From NCBI GenBank assembly GCA_003605035.1, contig QZKJ01000036.1, forward strand, positions 1 through 38,810: 38,810 nt of DNA. The letters run 5' to 3'. The position numbers were made by a program, and so were the translations under genes. This document shows positions 1-9,259 of the stretch, piece after piece. The notes under the pieces are model-generated. The model searched no databases. It was not told the origin of the DNA and was given only the letters and a program-made list of their open reading frames with translations. Position 1 is the first letter of the stretch. Every line of letters starts with the position of its first letter. The stretch is from Desulfurivibrio sp. (GTDB lineage: Bacteria; Desulfobacterota; Desulfobulbia; Desulfobulbales; SURF-16).

Positions 1-966
1 GACCTGGTTCAGCTGCTGGGGATTGCAGACGGTGCGCGGCAGATTTCCGTATTCCTTTGTCACGCTGGCCTTGTATTTCAACTCGTTCCAGACGATATTC
101 AAGGTGGCCTCCAGGCACTCGTTGATATCAGCCGCCTGCTGCCTGGCCTCATCAACCCGGGAAAAGCTCTTCAGCCCCCGGACAATGGCGCTCACCCGGT
201 CCGTGCCGTCAAGGGATTCCCGGATGAGTTCCCTGGCATCTTCGCTGATGTAATCAATCTTGAGCTCTTTTCTGGCGCTCTGCAGTTTTTCACGGGCAAC
301 ACTGCTCGCCTCCTGCTGCAGAAGCTCTATATACTCCGTCAAGCGGTCAATGTATTTCGCCAGGGTGGTCAGGTTGCTGGTGACAAAACCGACCGGATTG
401 TTGATCTCATGGGCCACACCGGCGGCCAGCTGGCCCACCGAGGCCATCTTCTCCCGCTGCAGCATCTGCGACTGGGCCGCCTTCAGTTCGGCATGGGCTT
501 GGGCAAGCAGCCGGTGTCCCTCCTCCAGTTCCACATGGGAGGCCTGGAGCCGTTTCTCAATGACTTTTCTCTGCTCCAATTCTTCCCCCAGTTTTTCATT
601 GCTTGCCGCCAGCTGCCCTGTCCGCTTTCTGACCCTTTCTTCAAGGACCTCATTGGCCTCATTGATCCGCCGGATGGTTTCCATGGACAGACCGATGACC
701 AGGTACACGAAAACGGCGCCGCCGAAAAAAATCAGGCTGGTCAGCAGTTCCAGGGGGAAAGGATGAGCGGACAGCTGCAGGTAGAGATAACCGCAGTAGC
801 CGGCCAGAAAAAAAAGCATCAGGCAGGTCAGGAGGCGCCACCTGCCGGCAAGATCCCGGGGAATAATCCTGTTCCTGCTGCAACTCAGGATAATTGCAGC
901 AGCGAGAAAGAATGCCCCGACGGCGACAAAAAGAATATACACTGATGAAGTCATGGTATGTTCCAT
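1..966 (-). CDS. membrane-bound sensor histidine kinase (partial, C-terminus outside window)
   Basis: Reading leftward from ATG 966 there are 322 open codons with no stop before the window edge, so the catalytic ATPase domain is cut off. About three hydrophobic segments lie near residues 10-28, 46-65 and 75-95. A long coiled coil (about 100-170) follows, then the dimerisation/H-box domain with REKMASVGQLAAGVAHEINN, phospho-His at H186. The signal-input part is only the membrane bundle; no PAS or Cache domain is visible. A second in-frame ATG lies at 954; 966 is preferred because AAAGG sits six bases upstream. The kinase core is strongly similar to the divergently transcribed REC-kinase at 1106 (both carry WNELKYKA and related blocks), so the two look like paralogues. 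No cognate regulator can be assigned from inside the window. Confidence 0.9.
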   Translation of the reverse strand, partial: MEHTMTSSVYILFVAVGAFFLAAAIILSCSRNRIIPRDLAGRWRLLTCLMLFFLAGYCGYLYLQLSAHPFPLELLTSLIFFGGAVFVYLVIGLSMETIRRINEANEVLEERVRKRTGQLAASNEKLGEELEQRKVIEKRLQASHVELEEGHRLLAQAHAELKAAQSQMLQREKMASVGQLAAGVAHEINNPVGFVTSNLTTLAKYIDRLTEYIELLQQEASSVAREKLQSARKELKIDYISEDARELIRESLDGTDRVSAIVRGLKSFSRVDEARQQAADINECLEATLNIVWNELKYKASVTKEYGNLPRTVCNPQQLNQV

Positions 967-1019
967 TATACGCCTTTTGCACTCTTGATGTCACTCCGGA
1001 AAATATCTGTAAATCATCC

Positions 1020-1047
1020 TTCACAAGCGGCAATATTGTGATACTAT
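1020..1047 (+). promoter_or_regulatory. candidate sigma70 promoter for the REC-kinase operon
   Basis: TTCACA, 16 bases, then TACTAT preceded by TG (extended -10 form). It lies in the 139-bp divergent spacer about 60 bases before the start codon at 1106. It is a motif match only, with a -35 one base from consensus and a -10 two bases off. Confidence 0.4.
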
Positions 1048-1105
1048 GTTCATAACCATTCCATGCATATGACTTTGGCTAAAGCACTTCAGAAGAGATG
1101 AGCAG

Positions 1106-2410
1106 ATGGAAGACACGACAGCCATCCTGGTGGTGGATGATGACCAGGCGACACAAGAATTATTCAGCCGTTATCTCACCGGCGCCGGGTACCTGACCAC
1201 CTGCGCAGCCAGCGGCAGGGAGGCTCTTGAGCTCTTTGCCGGGAACTTTTTTCCGCTGGTGCTGCTCGACATCACCATGCCCGGCATGTCAGGCATGGCC
1301 GTGCTGCGGCAGCTGCGCAACAGCGACTTTCCCCCGGAAGTGATCATGGTGACGGCAGTGGACGATCCGGCCGTGGCTGCCACCGCGCTGGAACTCGGCG
1401 CCTGCGGCTACCTGGTCAAGCCCTTTGAGAAAAATGAACTTCTCATCTATGTGGCGCACGCCCTGCGCCTCCGGGAACTGGAAAGAGCAAACCGGGAATA
1501 CCGCGACAATCTGGAACAGCAGGTGCAGGAGCGCACCCGGCAGCTGGAGCAGGCCTGCAGGGATCTCAAGGCCTCCCAGGATCAGCTGCTGCATCAGGAG
1601 AAGCTCGCCACCATCGGTCACCTGGCGGCCGGCGTGGCCCATGAAATAAATAATCCCACCGGCTATATCGGCAGCAATCTGGGCACGCTGACCAAGTACA
1701 TGGGGCACATCAGCGGATTCATCGGGCTGCTGGACGGTTTTTCCTCCGCCCTGCCGCCGGAGAAAGCTGTCGAACTGGCGCTGGCCAGAAAGGATTTCAA
1801 GATTGATTTCCTGGTGGAGGACAGCCGGGACATTCTGGCCGAATGCCTGGAAGGCGTGGGCCGGATCAAAAAAATCGTCGAAGGATTGAAGACCTTTTCC
1901 CGCAAAGACCAGAACACCGCCTGCCTGGCCAGCATCAACGACTGCCTGGAAAACGCCCTCACCGTGGCCTGGAATGAACTGAAATACAAGGCCACCGTGG
2001 AAAAGGACTACGGCGACCTGCCTCTCATCCGCTGCTATCCGAACCAGCTCGCCCAGGTCTTCATGAATCTGCTGGTCAATGCGGCCCAGGCCATCACCGG
2101 CCAGGGAATCATCCACATCAGAACGTATGCGGAAAATAATCTCATCTATATTGCCATTGCCGATACCGGCTGCGGCATTGCCCCGGAAAACCAGAAAAAA
2201 ATCTTCGCCCCCTTCTTCACCACCAAGGAGGAAGGGGTAGGGACCGGGCTGGGGCTGAGCATCGTCACCGAGATTGTGGCCAGGCACGGCGGAGAAATTA
2301 CAGTTGCCAGCGAGGTGGGCAAGGGTACCACCTTCACGATCAGCATACCGCTCCAGCATGATGCTGATGCAGATCAGCCGGAAGCAGCAACTGCGCTGGC
2401 GGCAGGGTAA
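1106..2410 (+). CDS. response-regulator/histidine-kinase hybrid (REC-HisKA-HATPase)
   Basis: A soluble 434-residue protein. The N-terminal receiver has acidic residues D11-D13, phospho-acceptor D55 (LLDITMPG) and K105 (VKPF). A coiled coil (about 115-165) leads to the H-box EKLATIGHLAAGVAHEINNP with H179, and then to an ATPase domain with N, G1 (DTGCGIA) and G2 (GTGLGLS) boxes. There is no membrane segment, so it probably acts in the cytoplasm, receiving a phosphoryl group on REC and regulating its own kinase domain. It is the first gene of a plus-strand trio with gaps of 43 and 25 bases, and it diverges from a paralogous membrane kinase. The natural partner may be that kinase or the HD-GYP protein next door; this is inferred from position only. 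Confidence 0.92.
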   Translation: MEDTTAILVVDDDQATQELFSRYLTGAGYLTTCAASGREALELFAGNFFPLVLLDITMPGMSGMAVLRQLRNSDFPPEVIMVTAVDDPAVAATALELGACGYLVKPFEKNELLIYVAHALRLRELERANREYRDNLEQQVQERTRQLEQACRDLKASQDQLLHQEKLATIGHLAAGVAHEINNPTGYIGSNLGTLTKYMGHISGFIGLLDGFSSALPPEKAVELALARKDFKIDFLVEDSRDILAECLEGVGRIKKIVEGLKTFSRKDQNTACLASINDCLENALTVAWNELKYKATVEKDYGDLPLIRCYPNQLAQVFMNLLVNAAQAITGQGIIHIRTYAENNLIYIAIADTGCGIAPENQKKIFAPFFTTKEEGVGTGLGLSIVTEIVARHGGEITVASEVGKGTTFTISIPLQHDADADQPEAATALAAG

Positions 2411-2453
2411 AGTCTGGCTGCCGCCGGACCCCATCGATTTCATATAAAAAGCC

Positions 2454-3497
2454 ATGGACAACCAATCGTTACTGCTGGTGGATGATGATCCCCATGTGCT
2501 GAAAAGCCTGTACAGGGAACTGAATCCGGCCGGCTACCGGCTCTTTACCGCCGCCTCGGCAAAAGAAGGCCTGGAGATCGTCAAGCAGCACGATATCGGC
2601 GTGGTGTTATCGGACATGTCCATGCCGGAGATGGACGGCATTGCCTTTCTTGAGGCAGTGGCGGTTATCTCCGAGGATACGGTGCGCGTTCTCCTGACCG
2701 GCTACGGCAGTCATGAAAGTGCCATCGCGGCCATCAACCGTACCCATATCTTCGGCTATCTGACCAAGCCGTGGACCCCGGAAAATCTGCAGGCAACCCT
2801 GGCCAAGGCCTTTGCCTATGCCAATCTCAGGCGGGAAAACAAAAGACTGCAGCAGCTCACTACTGCCCAGAATGAGCAGCTCAGATTCATCAATGAGCAC
2901 CTGGAAAGCCTCGTGCGTGAGCGCACCGCCCAGCTTGAAGAGGCGGTCAACGAAGGAATCGAGATGCTCGCCCTGGCGGCCGAGGCAAAAGATGATGTCA
3001 CCGGCGAGCATATCTACCGCATCAGGGAGCTGACCCTGCAAATCTGTTCTGCCCTGGGAATTTCAGAGGCGGAGGCGGAACAGATCTCCTTTTTCAGCGT
3101 GATCCATGACATCGGCAAAATCCGCATACCTGACAGCATCCTGAAGAAAAAGGGCCCGCTCACTGAGGAGGAATGGCAGATCATGCAGACCCACACCAGG
3201 GCAGGAGAAAAAATCCTGGGAAACAAGCCGTTTTACCTGACCGCCCGGCTGATAGCCCGCAGCCACCATGAGAAATGGGATGGCAGCGGTTACCCCGACG
3301 GCCTGCGCGGTGAGGAGATTCCGCTGGCGTCCCGCATCGTGGCCGTGGCGGATGTGTTTGATTCGCTGACCCACGAACGGCCCTATAAGGCAAGATGGTC
3401 TGTCGCAGAGGCCCTGGCATTCATGGAAACCCAGCGGGGAATCCATTTCGATCCCAAAGTGCTGGACGTCTTTCTGCAGCTGCGGAGAAAAGATTGA
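2454..3497 (+). CDS. response regulator with HD-GYP domain (probable c-di-GMP phosphodiesterase)
   Basis: 347 residues. The receiver (1-120) has D10-D12, D54 (LSDMSMPEMDG) and K105 (TKPW). A coiled coil (about 120-165) joins it to an HD-GYP domain with the HD pair at 218-219 (VIHDIGK) and the diagnostic HHEKWDGSGYPDGL block at 271-284. The metal-binding and GYP motifs all look intact, so c-di-GMP hydrolysis in the RpfG style is expected from the family. Phosphorylation by a neighbouring kinase would control the phosphodiesterase. It sits between two kinases in the same orientation, which makes a small phosphorelay ending in second-messenger control plausible. The start ATG has little Shine-Dalgarno sequence upstream, which suggests translation coupled to the gene before it. 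Confidence 0.93.
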   Translation: MDNQSLLLVDDDPHVLKSLYRELNPAGYRLFTAASAKEGLEIVKQHDIGVVLSDMSMPEMDGIAFLEAVAVISEDTVRVLLTGYGSHESAIAAINRTHIFGYLTKPWTPENLQATLAKAFAYANLRRENKRLQQLTTAQNEQLRFINEHLESLVRERTAQLEEAVNEGIEMLALAAEAKDDVTGEHIYRIRELTLQICSALGISEAEAEQISFFSVIHDIGKIRIPDSILKKKGPLTEEEWQIMQTHTRAGEKILGNKPFYLTARLIARSHHEKWDGSGYPDGLRGEEIPLASRIVAVADVFDSLTHERPYKARWSVAEALAFMETQRGIHFDPKVLDVFLQLRRKD

Positions 3498-3522
3498 CTC
3501 ACCTTTTTTTTAAAACACGGAA

Positions 3523-5436
3523 ATGACTGACACCGGCACGGAACTCCAGGAACTGCACCGCATCATTATTGAAAGCATTGCCGACCCGATCTTCATCACC
3601 GATGACGCGGGGAATTTCACCCATATCTGCGGCAATGTCCCTGAACTGCTCGGCTACTCGGTGAAGGAAATCCTGGCCATGGGCAATCTGCAACAGCTGG
3701 CCGGCAACGAGCTGTTCGCCATGCTTGCCCAGACCAGCGCCCGGGAAATACGCAATATCCATTGCATGATTACCGGCAGAAACGGCACATCCCATCACTT
3801 CCTGACCAATGTCAAAAGGGTGGCCATCCGCCACGGCTCCCTGCTCTTTACCTTCCACGAGGTAAGCGAGCTGAAAAACGCAACCGACGCCCTGCGGCAA
3901 AGCGAATATCAGTGCCGCCACATCTTCGACAACATGGGCAGCTGCATGGCCGTCTATGCCGCGGTGGACAACGGCGGGGACTTTATTTTCAGGGACATCA
4001 ACCCCGCCGGCCTGAAATACAGCAAGGTAACCAGGGAGGAGGTGATCGGCAAAAGCGTGCGGCAGGTCTTCCCAGGCATTGACGCCATCGGGCTCCTGGC
4101 TGTCTTCCAGCGGGTCTGGAAAACCGGCCTGCCGGAACATCATCCGGTCAGCCATTATCAGGACGACCGCGTTTCACAATGGGTGGAAAATTATGTATTC
4201 AGGCTGCCGTCCGGAGAGATCGTGGCCGTTTATGATGATATCACGGAAAGAAAAAATGTTGAGAAAGAACATGCCCTGCTGGAGCACAAGCTCCGCCACG
4301 CCCAGAAGCTGGAAGCAATCGGCACCCTGGCCGGCGGTATTGCCCATGACTTCAATAACATCCTGGGTGCCATCCTGGGCTATGCCGAGCTGATGACCGG
4401 CGATGTCCCGGCCGGCTCGCAGCTGGCCGCCGACCTGGAACAGATTCTGATAGCCGGGCATAAGGCAAAAAAACTGGTCAAACAGATCCTTTCCTTCAGC
4501 CACCGGACAAAAGTTGAACGGATTCCCTTGCGGCTGCAGCCCCTGGTGCGAGAAACCGTGAAACTGCTTCGCTCCACCATCCCGACCACCATTGAGATCA
4601 GGCAGCAGATCGCCAAGGACTGCGGCAGCGTTCTGGCAGATCCGGCCCAGGTACACCAGATCCTGATGAATCTGTGCACCAACGCCTATCATGCCATGGA
4701 AAAAACAGGAGGCGTCCTGCGGATTGCCTTAAACAAGAGGGAATTAAGCTCAAAGGATTTCCCCGAATACCCCCATCTGCAATCAGGATCTTTCGCCGAA
4801 CTGGTGGTGACTGACACCGGTGCGGGCATTGATCCCTCCATTCGCGACAAAATTTTCGAGCCTTATTTCACCACCAAGGAACAGGGCAAGGGCACCGGTC
4901 TGGGGCTCGCCATTCTCCATGGCATCGCCAGCGAATATGGCGGCGCCGTGACCGTTGATTCGGTCCCGGGCCAGGGCGCGGCCTTTCATGTTTTTCTCCC
5001 CCTGGCGCAGGAGCAGCGCCTGCCCGGTGAAGCGGCGGATGACCCCCTGCCCACCGGCAGCGAACACCTTCTGTTTATTGACGACGAGGAGAGTCTCGTC
5101 AGGTTGGGGAAAAAAATGTTTACCAAACTGGGTTATACCGTCACCACCCGCCAGTCAAGCCTGGAAGCCCTGCAGACATTCCGGGATACCCCTCAGCAGT
5201 TTGACCTGGTCATTACTGATCAGACCATGCCTGGTCTCACCGGCGCCGACCTTGCCGTAAAAATGCTGCGCATCCGGCCCGATATCCCCATCATCCTCTG
5301 CACCGGTTACACCAATCTCATCTCAGTTACAGATGCCAAGGCCCTCGGCATTAAGGAATTTGTCATGAAGCCGCTCATTCCCGCCGACATGGCCCGCATG
5401 ATCAGGCAGGTGCTGGACGCGGCGCCTGGCCGCTGA
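3523..5436 (+). CDS. PAS-PAS hybrid histidine kinase with C-terminal receiver
   Basis: 637 residues and no membrane segment. Two PAS-like sensor regions (about 10-120 and 125-245, the second ending in the usual DDITERK) precede a HisKA domain with [18 protein letters not shown] (H275), an ATPase domain with DTGAGID and GTGLGLA, and a receiver (about 513-637) with D520/D521, phospho-acceptor D566 (ITDQTMPG) and K616 (MKPL). This H-box type (GGIAHDFNN) differs from that of the two paralogous kinases upstream and matches the hybrid kinase at 14465. It is third in the plus-strand signalling trio, 25 bases after the HD-GYP gene. No output domain is present, so its receiver probably hands phosphate on or modulates the kinase. 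The sensed cue is unknown. Confidence 0.92.
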   Translation: MTDTGTELQELHRIIIESIADPIFITDDAGNFTHICGNVPELLGYSVKEILAMGNLQQLAGNELFAMLAQTSAREIRNIHCMITGRNGTSHHFLTNVKRVAIRHGSLLFTFHEVSELKNATDALRQSEYQCRHIFDNMGSCMAVYAAVDNGGDFIFRDINPAGLKYSKVTREEVIGKSVRQVFPGIDAIGLLAVFQRVWKTGLPEHHPVSHYQDDRVSQWVENYVFRLPSGEIVAVYDDITERKNVEKEHALLEHKLRHAQKLEAIGTLAGGIAHDFNNILGAILGYAELMTGDVPAGSQLAADLEQILIAGHKAKKLVKQILSFSHRTKVERIPLRLQPLVRETVKLLRSTIPTTIEIRQQIAKDCGSVLADPAQVHQILMNLCTNAYHAMEKTGGVLRIALNKRELSSKDFPEYPHLQSGSFAELVVTDTGAGIDPSIRDKIFEPYFTTKEQGKGTGLGLAILHGIASEYGGAVTVDSVPGQGAAFHVFLPLAQEQRLPGEAADDPLPTGSEHLLFIDDEESLVRLGKKMFTKLGYTVTTRQSSLEALQTFRDTPQQFDLVITDQTMPGLTGADLAVKMLRIRPDIPIILCTGYTNLISVTDAKALGIKEFVMKPLIPADMARMIRQVLDAAPGR

Positions 5437-5747
5437 TCAAAACTCCCCCGGCAGGGCAGGAACAGAACTTCCCCATTTTCACGGCATCATCTGCCGATGA
5501 TTGACAGGATGCTGTACGGGGGCTATCATGGCCCCGAGCAAAAAAGATCCGGCGTCGTTCCGCGCCGCCTGTCCGGGCACTGCCTGTGAGCCCTGCCCCG
5601 CTGATGCCGGCGTCCGCAGCCCCGGGGAAAATCAATTTAAGCGTATGTCTTCCCCCGAGCTTGACTTCAGAACGAAAATCATTAACGTACTATACAGTTT
5701 AACAGAGACGATTTTCCGCCAAACATTCCCGGTGAAACAACTGATTC
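5437..5747. other. intergenic region, kinase operon to co-chaperone gene
   Basis: A 311-base gap with no convincing gene; short open frames here lack codon character and ribosome binding sites. It holds one near-consensus sigma70 promoter at 5501. CCCCATTT at 5471 resembles a sigma32 -10 box but lacks a -35 partner. Confidence 0.6.
5501..5529 (+). promoter_or_regulatory. strong candidate sigma70 promoter upstream of dnaJ-like gene
   Basis: TTGACA, exactly 17 bases, TATCAT: a perfect -35 and a -10 with five of six consensus bases. Transcription would start near 5536, leaving about 210 bases of untranslated leader before the co-chaperone at 5748. That is long enough for a leader RNA or an unannotated short gene. 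Confidence 0.55.
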
Positions 5748-6695
5748 ATGAAAAATCTGGACTATTATAAAGTGCTGGGCGTGGCCAAGGACGCCTCAGC
5801 GGATGAAATAAAAAAGGCCTATCGCAAACTGGCCCTGAAATATCATCCTGACCGCAACCAGGGCAACAAGGAGTCGGAAGAGAAATTCAAGGAGGCCAAC
5901 GAGGCCTATGCGGTGCTGTCTGATGCGGAAAAGCGCAAACAGTACGACACCTTCGGTTCGGCCGGTTTCCAGCAGCGCTATTCCCAGGAAGATATCTTCC
6001 GCAACTCCGACATCGGCTCCATTCTCAGGGAGTTCGGCATCAACTTCGGCGGCATGGGCGGCGGCTTCAGCTCCGGCGGTTTCCGCACCTTCTCCAGCGG
6101 TGGCAGGAGTCCCTTTGACGATGTCTTTTCCCAGGGCGGCGGCCCAGCCGGCCGGGGATTTCGCCCTCAGTCACCGGTCAAGGGGCAGGATCTCTCCCTG
6201 GAGCTGTCCATCTCCCTTGAAGAGGTGATGAGCGGCGCGGAAAAAACCATCTCGCTGGGCCGGGGCGGAGAAAAGGTGACGGTCAAAATCCCCTCCGGCA
6301 TTGAAAGCGGCAAAAAACTGCGGGTAACGGGCAAGGGCTCCCCTTCGCCCATGGGCGGCCAGGCCGGGGATCTCTATCTGCACATCAAGGTCGAACCGCA
6401 TTCGGTGTTTGTGCGGGAGGGCAACAACCTGGTTATCGAAAAGGCCATCCCCTTCAGCGCTGCCGTGCTGGGCACGGAGATTGACGTCCCAACCTTAAAC
6501 GGCAAGCAGTTCAAGGTAAAAGTGCCGGCCGGCATCCAGCCCCAGTCCAAACTGCGGCTGAAAGGCCATGGCCTGCCTGCCGGTCCCCACGGCCCCCACG
6601 GCGATATTCTGGTTAAGGTTACGGTGGAGGTTCCGAAAAAGCTGAACAAGGCCCAGAAGAAACTGCTGGGCGAGCTTGCCGAGGCAGGCTTGTAG
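5748..6695 (+). CDS. DnaJ-family co-chaperone, zinc-finger-less (CbpA/DnaJB type)
   Basis: 315 residues. The J domain (about 3-70) carries the HPD motif at 33-35, which stimulates the ATPase of DnaK-type Hsp70. A Gly/Phe-rich linker (about 90-140) follows, then the two beta-barrel client-binding domains (about 143-310). The four CxxCxGxG zinc-binding repeats of classical DnaJ are absent, so this is the CbpA class, not the main DnaJ; the length fits that class. The start is fixed by the conserved opening [10 protein letters not shown]. No dnaK or grpE lies nearby, so it appears to be a stand-alone co-chaperone gene. Its stop codon abuts a palindromic spacer shared with the convergent gene. Confidence 0.93.
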   Translation: MKNLDYYKVLGVAKDASADEIKKAYRKLALKYHPDRNQGNKESEEKFKEANEAYAVLSDAEKRKQYDTFGSAGFQQRYSQEDIFRNSDIGSILREFGINFGGMGGGFSSGGFRTFSSGGRSPFDDVFSQGGGPAGRGFRPQSPVKGQDLSLELSISLEEVMSGAEKTISLGRGGEKVTVKIPSGIESGKKLRVTGKGSPSPMGGQAGDLYLHIKVEPHSVFVREGNNLVIEKAIPFSAAVLGTEIDVPTLNGKQFKVKVPAGIQPQSKLRLKGHGLPAGPHGPHGDILVKVTVEVPKKLNKAQKKLLGELAEAGL

Positions 6696-6734
6696 AACGT
6701 TCCAGCGTTTCAACGTTTGAGCGTTTGAACGTTC
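6695..6734. repeat. palindromic spacer between convergent stop codons
   Basis: The spacer between the two convergent genes begins and ends with the same 8-bp palindrome GAACGTTC, one copy at 6695-6702 (overlapping the last base of the co-chaperone's TAG) and one at 6727-6734. Between them are degenerate copies of the unit (T)CAACGTTTGAGCGTTTG. It may be a short dispersed repeat or a bidirectional terminator; there is no long T-tract. Confidence 0.6.
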
Positions 6735-6736
6735 AT

Positions 6737-8842
6737 TTACGCCAGGCCCCGCTCATAGTTGAGCGTCGAGGTAGCCGGCAGGTATTGATCCCCGGCAATG
6801 GCCGACAGCACCTCCTGCCCTTTTAGCGAAGAGCCGCCGCACTGGCTGAGATCAACAATCAGCTGTCCACAGCCCATGTTCCGCAGCTCCCGCAGATGAC
6901 CGGTGAGGGAAAAATCCTGCTCCCCTACCACCTGGGTCAGGCCGCCTGATTGCAGGATGCGATAGCCTTCGTCCCGGTCGGAGCGCAGCAATGATCCCGG
7001 CCGCACCCCTCTGAGCGGGATACGGGAGAGCAGCACCGGCTGCGGGCTGTAAACGGTCACAGCCAGCGGCAGGGGAAGGGAACGGCTGTACAACTCCCTG
7101 ATATTTCCCCGGTCATCCTCCACATTGACGGTCAACTCGGCCAGCCCGAGTTCCTGCCAGGCCAGAGCCGCCTGGCTGTTCATGGTATAACAGCGGAACC
7201 CGCCCAGCAGCCTGGCCTCAGCCATTCCGGCAAAGAGCGGCAGATGGCCGAGATTGTTCAGACTAAACAGCCGGTAGCCCTGGCCGGCCAGCAGCTGTAC
7301 CGCCCGCCGGTACTCCTGCCACTCGTCCCCGAACAGCATGGCCGGCACCTCCCAGATGATGGCATCCTTGCGGCCAGCCAGTTTCCGCTCATTTTTTTTG
7401 ACATCAGCCAGATTTTTGGGCGAAAGGGGCAGCTGCAGCCTGGCCACCCCGGGAAGATCAAGCAGGGGCAAATCCGCCAATCCGCGTACCACCACCGTGA
7501 GTTCTCGGGCATACGGGTCAGGCGCCGCCGGTCGTTGCCGGGGCAGCAGCGCGGCCAGGGCCTGCCCTGCCGTTTCCCGGCCGGCCGTGGACTGTGCCGC
7601 CCCGCTGGACGGACATCGCGCCAGTTTCTGCAGACAGGCCTCGCTGCTCAGGGTAAAGGCCGCCTTGCCGCCCACCTTGAAGACCGCATCGCCCACCTGC
7701 AGAACACCCCTGGCAAAATTTTTCACCCGCACGAAATCACCGGCCTCGACCTTTTTCACCTTCTTATGCTCATGCAGCATCTCCCGCACGGTGAAGCCGG
7801 CGCCGGCCCGGTCATCCTGAGGCTGGATGCGCAGCCGGTCCCCCACATGCAGCCGTTCATTGACCTTTAAGCCGATCAGCCCCTCACGCAGGGAAACGAT
7901 ATCGCCCAGATGGCGGCCCAGGCTCCCCTGCCGGGAGGAAACGGCAATGCCAGCGGGCACGAAGCCAGTGAGAAAGCCCCTGGTGGTCTGGCGGCCGAAG
8001 GACAGCTCCAGGTGCTCGGCCGCCTGGCGCAGAGCGGTTTTCCGCTCCCGCTCCGGGGCATCCAGCACCAGCCGGTAGGCCGCCACCACCCGCGCCACAT
8101 ACTCGGCGCTCTTCATCCTGCCTTCAATCTTGAAACTCATGACCCCGGCCTTGATCAGCTCGGGCAGCAGTTCAATGGCACAGAGATCACTGGTGGAAAA
8201 AAAGTAGCCTGCCTGCTGGTGGTGCTGGTAGCGGCGGCGGCAGGGCTGGGCGCAGCGGCCGCGGTTGCCGCTCATGCCGGTAAGGGTTGAGGAAAAAAAA
8301 CATTGGCCGGAGATGGAAAAGCACAGCGCGCCATGGACAAAGTGTTCCAGCTCAATGGTGGTCTGCCGGCGGATGTCCTCTATCTCCTCCAGGGAGAGTT
8401 CCCGGGCCAGCACCGCCCGGACAAAACCCATTTTTTCGAGCATGCGCACCCCTGCCGCATTATGCACCGTCATCTGGGTGGAGGCATGCAGCGGCAGCTG
8501 GGGAAAATAAGTGCGGGCCAGCCGCCACAGGCCGAGATCCTGGATGATGATGCCGTCCACGCCTATGGCGGCAAGCTGGGCCAGGAGATCGACCAGGCGG
8601 GGCAGCTCCGCCTCCTTCAGCAGGGTGTTCAAGGTGACATAGAGACGCCGCTGCTGCTGATGGGCACAGGCAGTGAGCCTGTCCACCTCGGCCACGGTGA
8701 AATTCCTGGCCTTGACCCGGGCGGAAAATTCCTTCAACCCGCAGTAAACGGCATCCGCGCCATTCTCCATGGCGGCGAAAAAGGCCTCGATACTGCCGGC
8801 CGGCGCCAGCAACTCCTGCATATTCTGTTGTTTTCCGGTCAT
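6737..8842 (-). CDS. U32 family peptidase-like protein with DUF3656 (RlhA-like)
   Basis: 701 residues. The N-terminal TIM-barrel opens with ELLAPAGSIEAFFAAMENGADAVY-type sequence, the hallmark of U32 proteins. The U32 signature lies near 165-205 (HFVHGALCFSISGQC, then SGNRGRCAQPCRRRY), giving Cys174, 181, 197 and 201, which in relatives form an iron-sulfur site. A large C-terminal part (about 300-700) matches the layout of the DUF3656-containing branch. In E. coli that branch is RlhA, which hydroxylates a cytidine of 23S rRNA; other U32 members act in tRNA or ubiquinone hydroxylation. The same RNA role here is inferred, not shown. ATG 8842 was taken as start; ATG 8821 (MQELLAP) is equally plausible and neither has a clear ribosome binding site. 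Confidence 0.88.
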   Translation of the reverse strand: MTGKQQNMQELLAPAGSIEAFFAAMENGADAVYCGLKEFSARVKARNFTVAEVDRLTACAHQQQRRLYVTLNTLLKEAELPRLVDLLAQLAAIGVDGIIIQDLGLWRLARTYFPQLPLHASTQMTVHNAAGVRMLEKMGFVRAVLARELSLEEIEDIRRQTTIELEHFVHGALCFSISGQCFFSSTLTGMSGNRGRCAQPCRRRYQHHQQAGYFFSTSDLCAIELLPELIKAGVMSFKIEGRMKSAEYVARVVAAYRLVLDAPERERKTALRQAAEHLELSFGRQTTRGFLTGFVPAGIAVSSRQGSLGRHLGDIVSLREGLIGLKVNERLHVGDRLRIQPQDDRAGAGFTVREMLHEHKKVKKVEAGDFVRVKNFARGVLQVGDAVFKVGGKAAFTLSSEACLQKLARCPSSGAAQSTAGRETAGQALAALLPRQRPAAPDPYARELTVVVRGLADLPLLDLPGVARLQLPLSPKNLADVKKNERKLAGRKDAIIWEVPAMLFGDEWQEYRRAVQLLAGQGYRLFSLNNLGHLPLFAGMAEARLLGGFRCYTMNSQAALAWQELGLAELTVNVEDDRGNIRELYSRSLPLPLAVTVYSPQPVLLSRIPLRGVRPGSLLRSDRDEGYRILQSGGLTQVVGEQDFSLTGHLRELRNMGCGQLIVDLSQCGGSSLKGQEVLSAIAGDQYLPATSTLNYERGLA

Positions 8843-9259
8843 CGTGGTCTCAGTCAGCCTGGCGCTCTTCCCTCTCTTCCCCTGCCTGCGGCAACATTCC
8901 CTCCCTGCCTTTATAACGCCTTTTCAACAAACAGGCACCCAATTCCCTTCGCCTTATCGGAACACCTTGCCATTTTTCATGGAACCTTCCCGGTATTTTC
9001 AACGTAAGAGTAAACATGGCATAGAAAAACATGACGCTCGGAGCGTGGAGTTGTTGCACCTTCAGGAGAAACAGAATCCTGAGTTCAGCCGCTGTCTGTT
9101 TTGCTTCCGTGACGATCATGCAGATGAAAAAGCGCTTCAGCAGGTACCTGCTTAAATGATGATGAAATGATGAATGGGGCCGTACAGTTTTTTCGAGTGT
9201 CCCTGGTGGTTTCACCATGGATAAAAATTTAACAGATCATCTTTTAAGAGGAGTATCAC
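8843..9259. other. 417-base intergenic region
   Basis: No gene can be supported. A perfect palindrome ACGCTC-G-GAGCGT lies at 9033-9045, similar in style to dispersed GACGCTC/GAGCGT repeats seen in many bacterial chromosomes. A short plus-strand frame after it (VELLHLQEKQ... ending QQVPA) looks somewhat protein-like but has no acceptable start or ribosome binding site; it could be a remnant. Confidence 0.4.

Noticed and set aside
1289-2461. 390-codon minus-strand frame opposite the REC-kinase
   Set aside because: Same reason: antisense of a gene with all kinase boxes intact.
5471-5479. Sigma32 heat-shock promoter before the dnaJ-like gene
   Set aside because: CCCCATTTT resembles the -10, but no CTTGAA-type -35 lies at the required distance.
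5501-5770. Short plus-strand gene in the dnaJ leader
   Set aside because: Overlaps the real start codon, has no ribosome binding site and no domain.
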